Positions 1-6,951 are shown, counted from the first letter of the stretch. The stretch is DNA of 7,378 nucleotides from JACVRW01 sp035705985 (GCA_035705985.1 DASSVP010000059.1:1-7378), one strand, 5' to 3'. Notes: generated by a model not told the origin, from the sequence alone. Program-made: numbers and translations.

Positions 1-82
1 CGACGACGTCGTCGCGATGGCGAGCGGCAACCCGGAGACGGACGAGGACCACGCTGAGGTCTGCGCGGCCCTGGCGTCCTAA
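1..82 (+). CDS. 3' end of an unidentified gene (partial, truncated by window start)
   Basis: The frame beginning at base 2 stays open from the window edge and ends in TAA at 80-82, giving a 26-residue tail that is acidic and Ala-rich and ends in CAALAS. Codon use, with third positions almost all G or C, matches a real actinobacterial gene. Its stop overlaps the stop of the minus-strand regulator at 79-81, so the two genes converge with a four-base overlap (CTAA), a compact arrangement common in such genomes. I do not recognise the family from so short a tail, and no function is proposed. The alternative is that this is chance open frame in GC-rich DNA. Confidence 0.5.
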   Translation, partial: DDVVAMASGNPETDEDHAEVCAALAS

Positions 83-1746
83 CCGCCGGTGCCGCCGAGC
101 GTCCAGGTGAAGCGGGTGAGCGTCTCACGGGGCGCGAGCCCGCCCGGGCGTGGACCGCGCCGGACGAGCAGGCATGGGGCCGCCGCGTCGCGCAGCACCG
201 CGTGGCGCGCCGGCCCCAGGCCCTCGGCCCGCCAGCGCGAGGACAGCCCCACGACGACGAGCCCGGCGTGATCCGCAGCGGCGAGCACCCCAGACGCTCC
301 GGCCGGCACGAGCTGCGGCTCGGCCGGCACTGCCGCGACCCGTTGAACCATCAGCGCGGCCCGTGCAAGCAGGCGGCTGGCGTCGCGCCGGCCGTCCCCC
401 GGACCGGCCGCCGTCCCGACGAGCCGCAGGCGAGCGCCGTAAGCCCGCGCCACCCAGGCGCCGATCTCGACGGCCGCCCACTCGTGCTCGACGCCGCCAA
501 ACGGCACGACTACAGGCCGGTCCGCGCCGGCCTGCACCTCCGCCCGCTCACGCGGGGCGAGGAGCGCGACATCGCACGCGGCCTCAAGGAGAACCGTGGC
601 GAGATCGGGACCTGGCCGCCCGCTCGCGAGCAGCTCCCCGGGCGCGTCGAGCAACAGCAGGTCGGCCTCCTGCTCAGCGGCGAGGATCACGAGGTCCTCC
701 CCGACAGACTGAGAGGTGAACGCCGCCGCTCGCACCGGAACCCCGCGGGAGACGAGCGCATCGCGCGCGGCGCCGGCTGCCGCCGCGGCCGCGTCCAGAT
801 CGGCGCCCGTAGCGACCAGCCGCGCGAGCACCAGCTCCCGGAACGGCCACCGCACGAGCCTCTCGGCGAGGGCGAGCAGCGCGCCGGCGTCGTCGTAGCT
901 GGGCGCCACCAGCACGCTGCCCTCCGGTATCTCGCCGGATGGCGCCGCCGCTGGGGCCGGTCCAGGCAGTTCGAGCGCCGGGTCCTGCCGCAGGATCGCG
1001 ACCTCGAGCGCGCTGAGCGAAGGGCTGGGCTCCAGCCCGAGCCCCTCGACCAGCGCCTCGCGCGCGCGCCTGTAGGCGGTCACCGCGTCGGCCTGTCGAC
1101 CCGACCGGTAGAGCGCGAGCATCAGATGTGCGTGGAGTCGCTCGCGATACGGATGGCGCGCGACGAGCGCCTCCAGCTCGCCAACGACGTCGGCGTGCCG
1201 GCCGCACGCGAGGTCGGCCTCGATGCGCCGCTCGAGGACGGCGCCGCGGAGGTCCTCGAGGCGGGCGATCTCGGCCTGCGCGAACGGCTCCATGGCGACA
1301 TCGGCCAGCGGCGGTCCGCGCCAAAGAGCGAGCGCGTCCCGCAGCGCCGTGGCCGCGGTCGCCGGGTCCCCCGCTTCGAGTGCGCGGCGGCCCTCCTCCG
1401 CCAGGCGCTCGAAGCGGTGCAGGTCGAGCGCGTCGGCTGCGAGCACCGCGACGTAGCCCGGTGCACGCGTCCGGATGACGTCCTCGCCGAGCAGCTTGCG
1501 GAGCTGCGACACGTAGCCCTGCAGTGCGTTCGCCGCGGTATCGGGCGCGCTGCCGCTCCAGACGTCGTCAATCAGTCGATCGGTCGAGAGCACTTGGTTG
1601 GCGTGCGTCACGAGCAGGGCGAGCACCGAGCGCTGCCGCGGGCCGCCGAGTCCGAGCGGGCGGCCGTCCCGGCGGACCTCGAGCGGTCCGAGGATCAGGA
1701 ATTCCAGGATGTCTAGGCCTCGTCGACGGGGCGGGCAATCTAGCAT
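79..1746 (-). CDS. SARP/AfsR-type transcriptional regulator: winged helix, BTAD and tandem USP-like domains
   Basis: This is probably a cytoplasmic DNA-binding regulator. Counting from the ATG at 1746 (555 aa), residues about 15-103 form an OmpR/PhoB-like winged helix: it opens EFLILGPLEV, has the PRQRSVLALLV helix, continues through DRLIDDVWSG and ends in the RTRAPGYV hairpin. Residues about 108-255 are a bacterial transcriptional activation domain of helical repeats, with the characteristic LWRGPPLADV, MLALYRSGRQADAV and LGLEPSPSL segments. This pairing defines the SARP family. After a Pro/Ala linker, about 280-400 and 410-535 look like two alpha/beta universal-stress-protein folds (VLVAPSYDDA; VVVPFGG; VVVGLSSRWRAEGLGPAR). 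The ATP-loop glycines of the usual USP signature are only partly kept, so nucleotide binding is uncertain. There is no STAND NTPase in this protein, unlike Streptomyces AfsR. ATG 1746 is the longest start, but family proteins normally begin at the EFxILGPLEV segment, which matches CTG at 1707 (542 aa), with a GAGG 10 nt upstream. The gene is divergent from the kinase/STAND gene, suggesting shared function. Family assignment is firm; target genes and ligand are unknown. Confidence 0.93.
   Translation of the reverse strand: MLDCPPRRRGLDILEFLILGPLEVRRDGRPLGLGGPRQRSVLALLVTHANQVLSTDRLIDDVWSGSAPDTAANALQGYVSQLRKLLGEDVIRTRAPGYVAVLAADALDLHRFERLAEEGRRALEAGDPATAATALRDALALWRGPPLADVAMEPFAQAEIARLEDLRGAVLERRIEADLACGRHADVVGELEALVARHPYRERLHAHLMLALYRSGRQADAVTAYRRAREALVEGLGLEPSPSLSALEVAILRQDPALELPGPAPAAAPSGEIPEGSVLVAPSYDDAGALLALAERLVRWPFRELVLARLVATGADLDAAAAAAGAARDALVSRGVPVRAAAFTSQSVGEDLVILAAEQEADLLLLDAPGELLASGRPGPDLATVLLEAACDVALLAPRERAEVQAGADRPVVVPFGGVEHEWAAVEIGAWVARAYGARLRLVGTAAGPGDGRRDASRLLARAALMVQRVAAVPAEPQLVPAGASGVLAAADHAGLVVVGLSSRWRAEGLGPARHAVLRDAAAPCLLVRRGPRPGGLAPRETLTRFTWTLGGTGG
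1718..1721 (-). promoter_or_regulatory. Possible ribosome binding site supporting a CTG start of the SARP gene
   Basis: On the minus strand GAGG ends 10 nt before the CTG at 1707-1705. The CTG would start the protein at the canonical MEFLILGPLEV segment. The longer ATG start at 1746 has no purine-rich element in front and adds a 13-residue Arg/Pro-rich leader absent from typical SARPs. The spacing is slightly long and CTG starts are uncommon, so this is suggestive only. Confidence 0.3.
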
Positions 1747-1757
1747 CGGGCGCCCGC

Positions 1758-1786
1758 TTGCGCCGGCAATTGGCCCGGCCTACTCT
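1758..1786 (+). promoter_or_regulatory. Putative promoter of the kinase/STAND gene, probably leaderless
   Basis: A TTGCGC hexamer (1758-1763) and a TACTCT hexamer (1781-1786, matching the TAnnnT form of actinobacterial -10 elements) are separated by exactly 17 nt. Transcription starting about 7 nt downstream would begin at 1793, which is the first base of an in-frame GTG. That would give a leaderless mRNA, common in Actinomycetota, and would explain the absence of a Shine-Dalgarno sequence. Each hexamer matches the sigma-70 consensus at only three of six positions, so the argument rests on spacing and position. Confidence 0.45.
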
Positions 1787-1787
1787 C

Positions 1788-1799
1788 GATCCGTGGATC
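1788..1799. promoter_or_regulatory. Perfect hyphenated palindrome over the predicted start of the kinase/STAND gene
   Basis: GATCC-GT-GGATC has two perfect 5-bp arms around a 2-bp centre and straddles the GTG at 1793-1795. It sits immediately downstream of the candidate -10, where a bound repressor would block transcription. It is short and could be chance. SARP proteins are usually described as binding direct repeats, so if it is an operator it need not be for the neighbouring regulator. Confidence 0.25.
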
Positions 1800-4700
1800 A
1801 GATGCTCGCCGCCGAAGCGCTGGTCGGCGAAGAGGTCGGCGGCTACCGTGTGGCGTCGGTGCTCGGCCGGGGCGGCATGAGCATCGTCTACGCCGCCGAG
1901 GACGCCGCGCTCGGGCGTACCGTAGCGCTCAAGGTCCTCGGCCCGACGCTCGCGCGCCGCGCCGACTTCCGGAACCGCTTCCTGCGCGAATCACGACTCG
2001 CCGCCGCACTCGATCACCCGAACGTCATACCGATCCACGAGGCGGGCGAGGCGAACGGGCTGCTCTTCATCGTCATGCGCTACGTCCGGGGCGGAGACAT
2101 GCGAACCCTCCTCCGCCGGGACGCGCCGCTCGAGCCTGAGCGCGCGCTCGCCCTCAGCGCACAGGTCGCAAGCGCGCTCGACGCCGCTCACGCCCGCGGA
2201 CTCGTGCATCGCGACGTGAAGCCGGCGAACCTGCTCCTCGACGACCAGGAGCATGTGTATCTGGCGGACTTCGGGCTGTCGCAGGACCTCGACGACGGCC
2301 AACTGGTCCGCGGGCTCAGGAACGGCCCGTCCGGGACGCTCGCATACCTCTCCCCGGAGCAGGTGGAGGGCGGAGTCGTGGACGGGCGCGCCGACTTCTA
2401 CGCGCTCGCGTGCATCCTTTACGAGTGCCTCACAGGGAGGACGCCGTTCCACGAGGCGGAGTCGGAGCTCGCGCTCTTGTGGGCGCACCTCGAGCACGAT
2501 CCACCGAGCGTCCACGCGCTGCGGCCGGACCTGCCCGCCGGAATCGACGAGGTGCTCCGGCGCGGACTCGCGAAGGACCCCACGGAGCGCTTCAGCTCCT
2601 GTGAGGCGCTCGTCGCAGCCGCGCGCGAGGCCCTCGAGCGACCCCGGTCGAGCGCGGGGCGGGTCGACGACGCCGGCCCGCCGCTTGCCGGACGCGACGC
2701 GGAGCTCTCGTGGCTGCGCGAGCACTGGCAGAAGGCGCGTGCCGGAGCGGGCGGCATCGTCCTGTTGCTGGGCGCCCGCGGGATCGGCAAGACGCGGTTG
2801 GCGCTCGAGCTGGTGCGCGACGCCCGCCGCGATGGGGCCACGGTGCATCGGCCCACGGCAGGCGACTCCGCCGAGATCGCCGTCGCCATTGCGGCCGCCG
2901 CGGACGCACGGTCCTCCACGTTGGTGGTCGTCGACGACCTCGAAGTTGCCGGCGAGGAGGTCGCGAGCGAGCTCGCCATGCTCGGACCGGCGCTCGCCGA
3001 GCGTCGCGCGCTGGTGATCGCCACCGCACGCCGGGCCGCGACGAGCGCGCTCGAGCCACTCGCCGCCGCCGTACCGTGCCGCCGCCTCCAGCCGCTCGGC
3101 CGTGACGCCGTCCGGGCGATCGCCGCGGTGTACGCCGGCGACCGCGCCGCCGACCTGCCGCTCGACGCCTTGATGGCGGCCACGGACGGCGTGCCGGCCA
3201 ATGTGCACGAGATCGCGGCAGAGTGGGCGCGGGCCGAGCACGTGCGCCGCGTCGAGCGGTCGATGACGCGCGCGCGCGCAGATCGATCGAGCCTGCATGG
3301 AGCGCACGCCGCGATCGCCGGCGAGGTCCTCGAGCTGCAGCTGGCCCGCGAGCGCGCGCGGCTGTACTTCCCCGAGCTCGACGACCGCGCCGGTGAGCGC
3401 ATCAGGGCCGCGCGTAGCCCGTTCAAGGGGCTCGCAGCATTCGACAGCGAGGACGCCGACGACTTCTTCGGGCGCGAGCGCCTGGTGGCGGACGTGGTCG
3501 CGCGCCTCGCGTCATCGAGTCTCATCGGGCTCGTAGGGCCGTCGGGCAGCGGGAAGTCGTCGCTGCTCCGCGCGGGAGTGCTGCCGGCCCTCGCCGGCGG
3601 GGTGCTCCCCGGCAGCGAGCGGTGGGAGCAGCTGCTGTTGCACCCGTCGGAGCATCCGCTGGCGCAGCTCGGTCGGGTGCCCAGCGCTGAGGCGCTCGGC
3701 GACCGGCGAATCGTCATCGCCGTCGACCAGTTCGAGGAGGTCTTCACCGCCTGCCGCTCCGACGACCAGCGCCGCGCGTTCATCGATGCGCTGGTGGCGG
3801 CGGTTCGCGATCCGGCCGGTCATGCCGTCGTGCTCCTCGCTCTGCGTGCCGACTTCTACGGTCGCGTCGCCGCTCATCGCGAGCTCGCCCAACTGCTCGG
3901 CGCGGGCACCGTGCTCGTCGGGCCGATGGCGCCGGAGGAGCTTCGCCGAGCGATCGAGCTCCCCGTCGCCGGCACCGGGACAACCGTCGAGCCTGAGCTC
4001 GTCGAAGCGCTCGTCGCCGACGTCGCCGACGAGCCCGGCGCGCTGCCGTTGCTCTCGACAGCGCTCCTGGAGCTGTGGGAGGGTCGTGATGGTCGCGCGC
4101 TGACGCTCGCCGGCTACGAACGCTCGGGCGGCGTCCGGGGGGCTGTCGCGCGGCTCGCCGAGTCCGCCTACGGCCGCCTCGATGCATCGGGGCAGCAGCT
4201 CGCGCGTGCGCTCTTCCTCCGGCTCGACGCTGGTGATGAGCGCACCGGGCCGGTCCGCCGCCGGGTCCCCGCCGCAGAGCTGGACCTGGACGGGAACGAG
4301 GGCATGCGCGAGGTCGTCGGAACCTTCACGGCACGTCGCCTGCTCACGCTCTCCGGCGACGGGGTGGACGTGGCGCACGAGGCGCTGCTGCGCGAGTGGC
4401 CGCGGCTGCGCGCGTGGCTGGCCGAGGACGCCGAGGGCCGGCGCCTCCATCGGCGGCTGACCCAGGCGGCCGTGGACTGGGACCGGGGGGGCCGCGAGCC
4501 GAGCGACCTCTACCGAGGGCCGCGCTTGGCTGCGGTGCTGGACTGGAGCGCCGCACACCAAGCCGAGCTCAATGCGCTCGAGTCCGAGTTCCTCGACGCG
4601 AGCCGGGCCGCGGCCGAGCGCGAGACCCGGCGCGTTCGCCGGAGCAACCGCCGACTGCGCATGCTCCTCGCCGGGACGGCCGTCCTGCTCGCCGTCACGG

Positions 4701-6823
4701 TGGCCGTGGGGGGCGTCGCGCTGCTGCAGAGGGGGCGCGCGCGCACGGCCGAGACCGTCGCGCTCGCGGAACGACTCGGTGCCGAGAGCCTCGTTGAAGA
4801 GCAGCCGGATCGGTCGCTGCTGTTGGCGCGTCAGGCGATTGCGCTGCAGGACACGCCGCAAACGCGCAGCCGTCTCCTGGCGGCGCTCCTGCAACGCCCG
4901 GCGGCGATCCGGGTCATGCGGGGCGACGGCGACCGCCTCATGCGCGCAGCTTCCGCGCCCGGCGGAGGTCTCATCGCCGTATCGGACAACGACGAAACGC
5001 TCCTGCTGATCGATCCGCGGACGTACAGGCGGGTGGCGACGATGCAGCTCGGCCATCAGGTGCAGACCATGCGCTTCTCGCGCGACGGCCGAACGCTGGC
5101 CGTCGGAGCGAGCACGATCGACGGATCGGTCCTCCTGCTGATCGACGTGCGACATCGAGCCGTCCGCGTGCGACACCGCCTGCCTGGGATCTGGATAGGG
5201 GCTGTGTCGTTCTCGGCCGACGGGCGTGCGCTCGCGACGATGGAGGTTCCGGGCGTCCCCGGACAGCCGAACCGGTTGGTCCTGCGAGACCCGCGCACCG
5301 GACGCGCCACGGGCCGCGTGGCGACTCTGCCGGATGGCCTCGGCAGCGCCGCCTTCGCCGGGGACGACCGGCTCGTCGCATCCTGGGTGGACGCGGACGA
5401 GGGCGATACCGCCGGCACGACGGCGGTCCTCGACGCCCGGACGCTCGCGCGCCTCCGGACGATTCGCCGCGGCTCCGACGCGCTCGCCGTCTCGCCCGAC
5501 GGCCGGTGGGCCGCGGTGAGCGACGCAGAGCATGCGACGACATGGCGGCTCGACCTCCGCTCGGGCGAGCGGCGGCGCTTTGCAGGCCGCAACGCGGGCT
5601 CGGTCCTCGACCTCGGGTTCAGCCCGGACGGCCGCACGCTCGTGACTACGGGTGAAGGCGACGTGCTGGTGTCCGACGTGGCGACGCGCGAGCCGGTCGA
5701 GACGCTGCGGGGGCACGCCGGCACCAAGGTGTTCGGGCCGGCGTTCCTACCGGACGGGGCGACGTTCTTCACGGTCAGCCTCGACGGGTCGATCATCGCT
5801 TGGGATCTGCGTGGCACCCGGCGTCTCGGGCGACCATTCGAGTACACCCACGATTCCGACGGCGGCCAGGAGCCACGGCTCGTACCCGCGGCTCGCCCGG
5901 ACGGGCGCGCCTTCGCGATCCCAACGAGGGCGGGGCGGGTCGCGCTCTGGGACGCACGAAGCCTCCGGCCCGGGGGCCCGCCGCTGCGCGGCGGCGCGGC
6001 CGCGGTGCACGCGACCTACAGTCCGGACGGACGGACGCTCGCCGTCGCCTCGAGCGAAGGGCAGCTGCGGCTCTTCGACCCGCAGACGGGACGTGTCAGC
6101 GCGCGGCGGCGGATCGGCGCGGCGTCCGGCGCCCCCGGCGCCGTCGCGTACCGCGCCGACGGCCGGGTCCTGGCGGCTGGGAGCACCGAGGGCGTCGTCC
6201 TCCTGGACCCCGACGACGCCCGGCCGCTCGGGCGGCTGCGCACCGCGCAGGTCCTCGATCTGGCGTTCAGTCCCGACGGCGCCCGCCTGGCGATCGGCCT
6301 CGAGGGCGGTGCGGTCGAGCTGTGGCACGTGAAGCGCCGTGTACGGCTGTGGCGCGCATTCGCCGACGCCGGCTCAGCGCTGGCGGTCGCCTTCGCGCCG
6401 GACGGCCGGACGATCGCCAGCGGTGGCCGCGATGGCGAGCTGCGCATCTGGAGCACGGCGACCGGCCGCCGGATCGCCGGACCGGTGCCGGCTCACGCCG
6501 GGTTCCTGCTGACGACGGGGTACACCCCAGACGGGCGCCTCATCTACACGTCGGGCACCGACGGCGTCGTCCTCTTGTGGGACGCACGGACGCGCCGCCG
6601 CGTGGGCGCTCCGCTGCCCGTGAGCCCGGGCGGCGTATTCGCCACGTTGACGAGCGACGGCAAGGGCATTCTCGCTGCGAGCGAGTCGGGCCGTGCGGTT
6701 CTCTGGGACATCGACCCCGAGCATTGGAAGCGCCACGCCTGCGAGGTGGCGGGGCGCACACTGACTCGCGACGAGTGGGACGACATCCTCCCTGGGCGGC
6801 CGTACGAGCCGGCGTGCCGCTGA
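1793..6823 (+). CDS. Ser/Thr protein kinase fused to two P-loop NTPase domains (AAA_16, nSTAND1), a TM helix and 14 WD40 repeats
   Basis: Counting from GTG 1793 (1676 aa), residues 18-283 are a PknB-like Ser/Thr kinase with all catalytic elements: glycine loop GRGGMSIV (25-32), VALK lysine 47, HRDVKPAN (139-146), DFG (159-161), SPE (187-189). Residues about 296-460 are an AAA_16-like NTPase, Walker A GARGIGKT (327-334), Walker B TLVVVDD (376-382). About 542-945 is an nSTAND1 domain starting at SPFKGLAAF, with Walker A GPSGSGKS (582-589), Walker B IVIAVDQFEE (640-649), LRADFYGR and VAHEALLREWPRL (860 on). An Arg-rich stretch precedes a single membrane helix at 957-978. After a helical linker (about 985-1040), residues 1047-1655 hold 14 WD40-like repeats, then a short tail ending PYEPACR. 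The open frame reaches back to ATG 1598 inside the opposite-strand regulator, but upstream residues look like antisense noise. GTG 1793 or ATG 1802 are the realistic starts; 1793 fits the promoter. The gene is likely monocistronic. Role inferred: membrane-anchored signalling kinase gated by nucleotide and by WD40-bound ligands or partners. Kinase and STAND calls are secure; substrates unknown. Confidence 0.95.
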   Translation: MDQMLAAEALVGEEVGGYRVASVLGRGGMSIVYAAEDAALGRTVALKVLGPTLARRADFRNRFLRESRLAAALDHPNVIPIHEAGEANGLLFIVMRYVRGGDMRTLLRRDAPLEPERALALSAQVASALDAAHARGLVHRDVKPANLLLDDQEHVYLADFGLSQDLDDGQLVRGLRNGPSGTLAYLSPEQVEGGVVDGRADFYALACILYECLTGRTPFHEAESELALLWAHLEHDPPSVHALRPDLPAGIDEVLRRGLAKDPTERFSSCEALVAAAREALERPRSSAGRVDDAGPPLAGRDAELSWLREHWQKARAGAGGIVLLLGARGIGKTRLALELVRDARRDGATVHRPTAGDSAEIAVAIAAAADARSSTLVVVDDLEVAGEEVASELAMLGPALAERRALVIATARRAATSALEPLAAAVPCRRLQPLGRDAVRAIAAVYAGDRAADLPLDALMAATDGVPANVHEIAAEWARAEHVRRVERSMTRARADRSSLHGAHAAIAGEVLELQLARERARLYFPELDDRAGERIRAARSPFKGLAAFDSEDADDFFGRERLVADVVARLASSSLIGLVGPSGSGKSSLLRAGVLPALAGGVLPGSERWEQLLLHPSEHPLAQLGRVPSAEALGDRRIVIAVDQFEEVFTACRSDDQRRAFIDALVAAVRDPAGHAVVLLALRADFYGRVAAHRELAQLLGAGTVLVGPMAPEELRRAIELPVAGTGTTVEPELVEALVADVADEPGALPLLSTALLELWEGRDGRALTLAGYERSGGVRGAVARLAESAYGRLDASGQQLARALFLRLDAGDERTGPVRRRVPAAELDLDGNEGMREVVGTFTARRLLTLSGDGVDVAHEALLREWPRLRAWLAEDAEGRRLHRRLTQAAVDWDRGGREPSDLYRGPRLAAVLDWSAAHQAELNALESEFLDASRAAAERETRRVRRSNRRLRMLLAGTAVLLAVTVAVGGVALLQRGRARTAETVALAERLGAESLVEEQPDRSLLLARQAIALQDTPQTRSRLLAALLQRPAAIRVMRGDGDRLMRAASAPGGGLIAVSDNDETLLLIDPRTYRRVATMQLGHQVQTMRFSRDGRTLAVGASTIDGSVLLLIDVRHRAVRVRHRLPGIWIGAVSFSADGRALATMEVPGVPGQPNRLVLRDPRTGRATGRVATLPDGLGSAAFAGDDRLVASWVDADEGDTAGTTAVLDARTLARLRTIRRGSDALAVSPDGRWAAVSDAEHATTWRLDLRSGERRRFAGRNAGSVLDLGFSPDGRTLVTTGEGDVLVSDVATREPVETLRGHAGTKVFGPAFLPDGATFFTVSLDGSIIAWDLRGTRRLGRPFEYTHDSDGGQEPRLVPAARPDGRAFAIPTRAGRVALWDARSLRPGGPPLRGGAAAVHATYSPDGRTLAVASSEGQLRLFDPQTGRVSARRRIGAASGAPGAVAYRADGRVLAAGSTEGVVLLDPDDARPLGRLRTAQVLDLAFSPDGARLAIGLEGGAVELWHVKRRVRLWRAFADAGSALAVAFAPDGRTIASGGRDGELRIWSTATGRRIAGPVPAHAGFLLTTGYTPDGRLIYTSGTDGVVLLWDARTRRRVGAPLPVSPGGVFATLTSDGKGILAASESGRAVLWDIDPEHWKRHACEVAGRTLTRDEWDDILPGRPYEPACR
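4931..6715 (+). repeat. Array of 14 WD40-like repeats (likely two seven-bladed propellers)
   Basis: Repeats start at about residues 1047, 1092, 1137, 1183, 1230, 1272, 1313, 1363, 1405, 1450, 1487, 1530, 1572 and 1615 of the kinase/STAND protein, a mean period near 44 residues. Most carry an (S/A/R)PDGR or SxDGR turn followed by a short strand, then a (L/W)D or LW strand end. Blades 6, 11, 12 and 13 are closest to consensus (SPDG, then LW or IW); blades 1, 3 and 4 are the most diverged. Fourteen units fit two seven-bladed beta-propellers, usually protein- or ligand-binding platforms. Blade boundaries were set by eye. Confidence 0.85.
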
Positions 6824-6842
6824 CCGCGCAGCGAGCCGGCCT

Positions 6843-6859
6843 GACGGGCGGAGCCCGTC
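6843..6859 (+). terminator. Terminator-like hairpin downstream of the kinase/STAND gene
   Basis: GACGGGC and GCCCGTC form a perfect 7-bp stem with a GGA loop, 20 nt after the TGA stop. No U-rich tract follows, so this is an I-shaped hairpin of the kind often found at gene ends in high-GC actinobacteria. Its position right after a long gene supports a role in termination or mRNA 3'-end protection. Confidence 0.45.
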
Positions 6860-6921
6860 CCGACGGTAGGTTCCTTCGCAGCGCGACCTGGGTTCGCGGG
6901 TACCGAAGTGCGGCGCCGAAT

Positions 6922-6934
6922 CCCGCGCCGCGGG
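6922..6934. repeat. Short GC palindrome in the intergenic region
   Basis: CCCGCG-C-CGCGGG is a perfect 13-bp palindrome around one base (a 5-bp stem with a 3-nt loop as RNA). It lies between the terminator-like hairpin and the transposase remnant. Function unknown; chance is possible at this GC content. Confidence 0.3.
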
Positions 6935-6938
6935 CCAT

Positions 6939-6951
6939 GCGGTCGGACCGC
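6939..6951. repeat. Second short GC palindrome, adjacent to the first
   Basis: GCGGTC-G-GACCGC is a perfect 13-bp palindrome around one base, with the same geometry as the palindrome ending four bases earlier. The pair could be backup transcription barriers or debris from the end of the decayed insertion sequence. Neither can be decided from this window. Confidence 0.3.

Noticed and set aside
202..1716. Long plus-strand frame (504 codons) opposite the SARP gene
   Set aside because: It is the antisense of the well-supported SARP/BTAD gene, a common effect of GC-rich codon bias. The product is Arg/Glu-rich with no recognisable domain.
1598..1792. N-terminal extension of the kinase/STAND frame back to ATG 1598
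   Set aside because: These 65 codons overlap the SARP gene antisense, are Ser/Arg/Pro-rich and precede a complete kinase N-terminus; GTG 1793 or ATG 1802 fit better.
3512..5716. Long minus-strand frame (734 codons) within the kinase/STAND gene
   Set aside because: It runs antisense to clear STAND and WD40 coding sequence, has Arg/His-rich composition and shows no domain.
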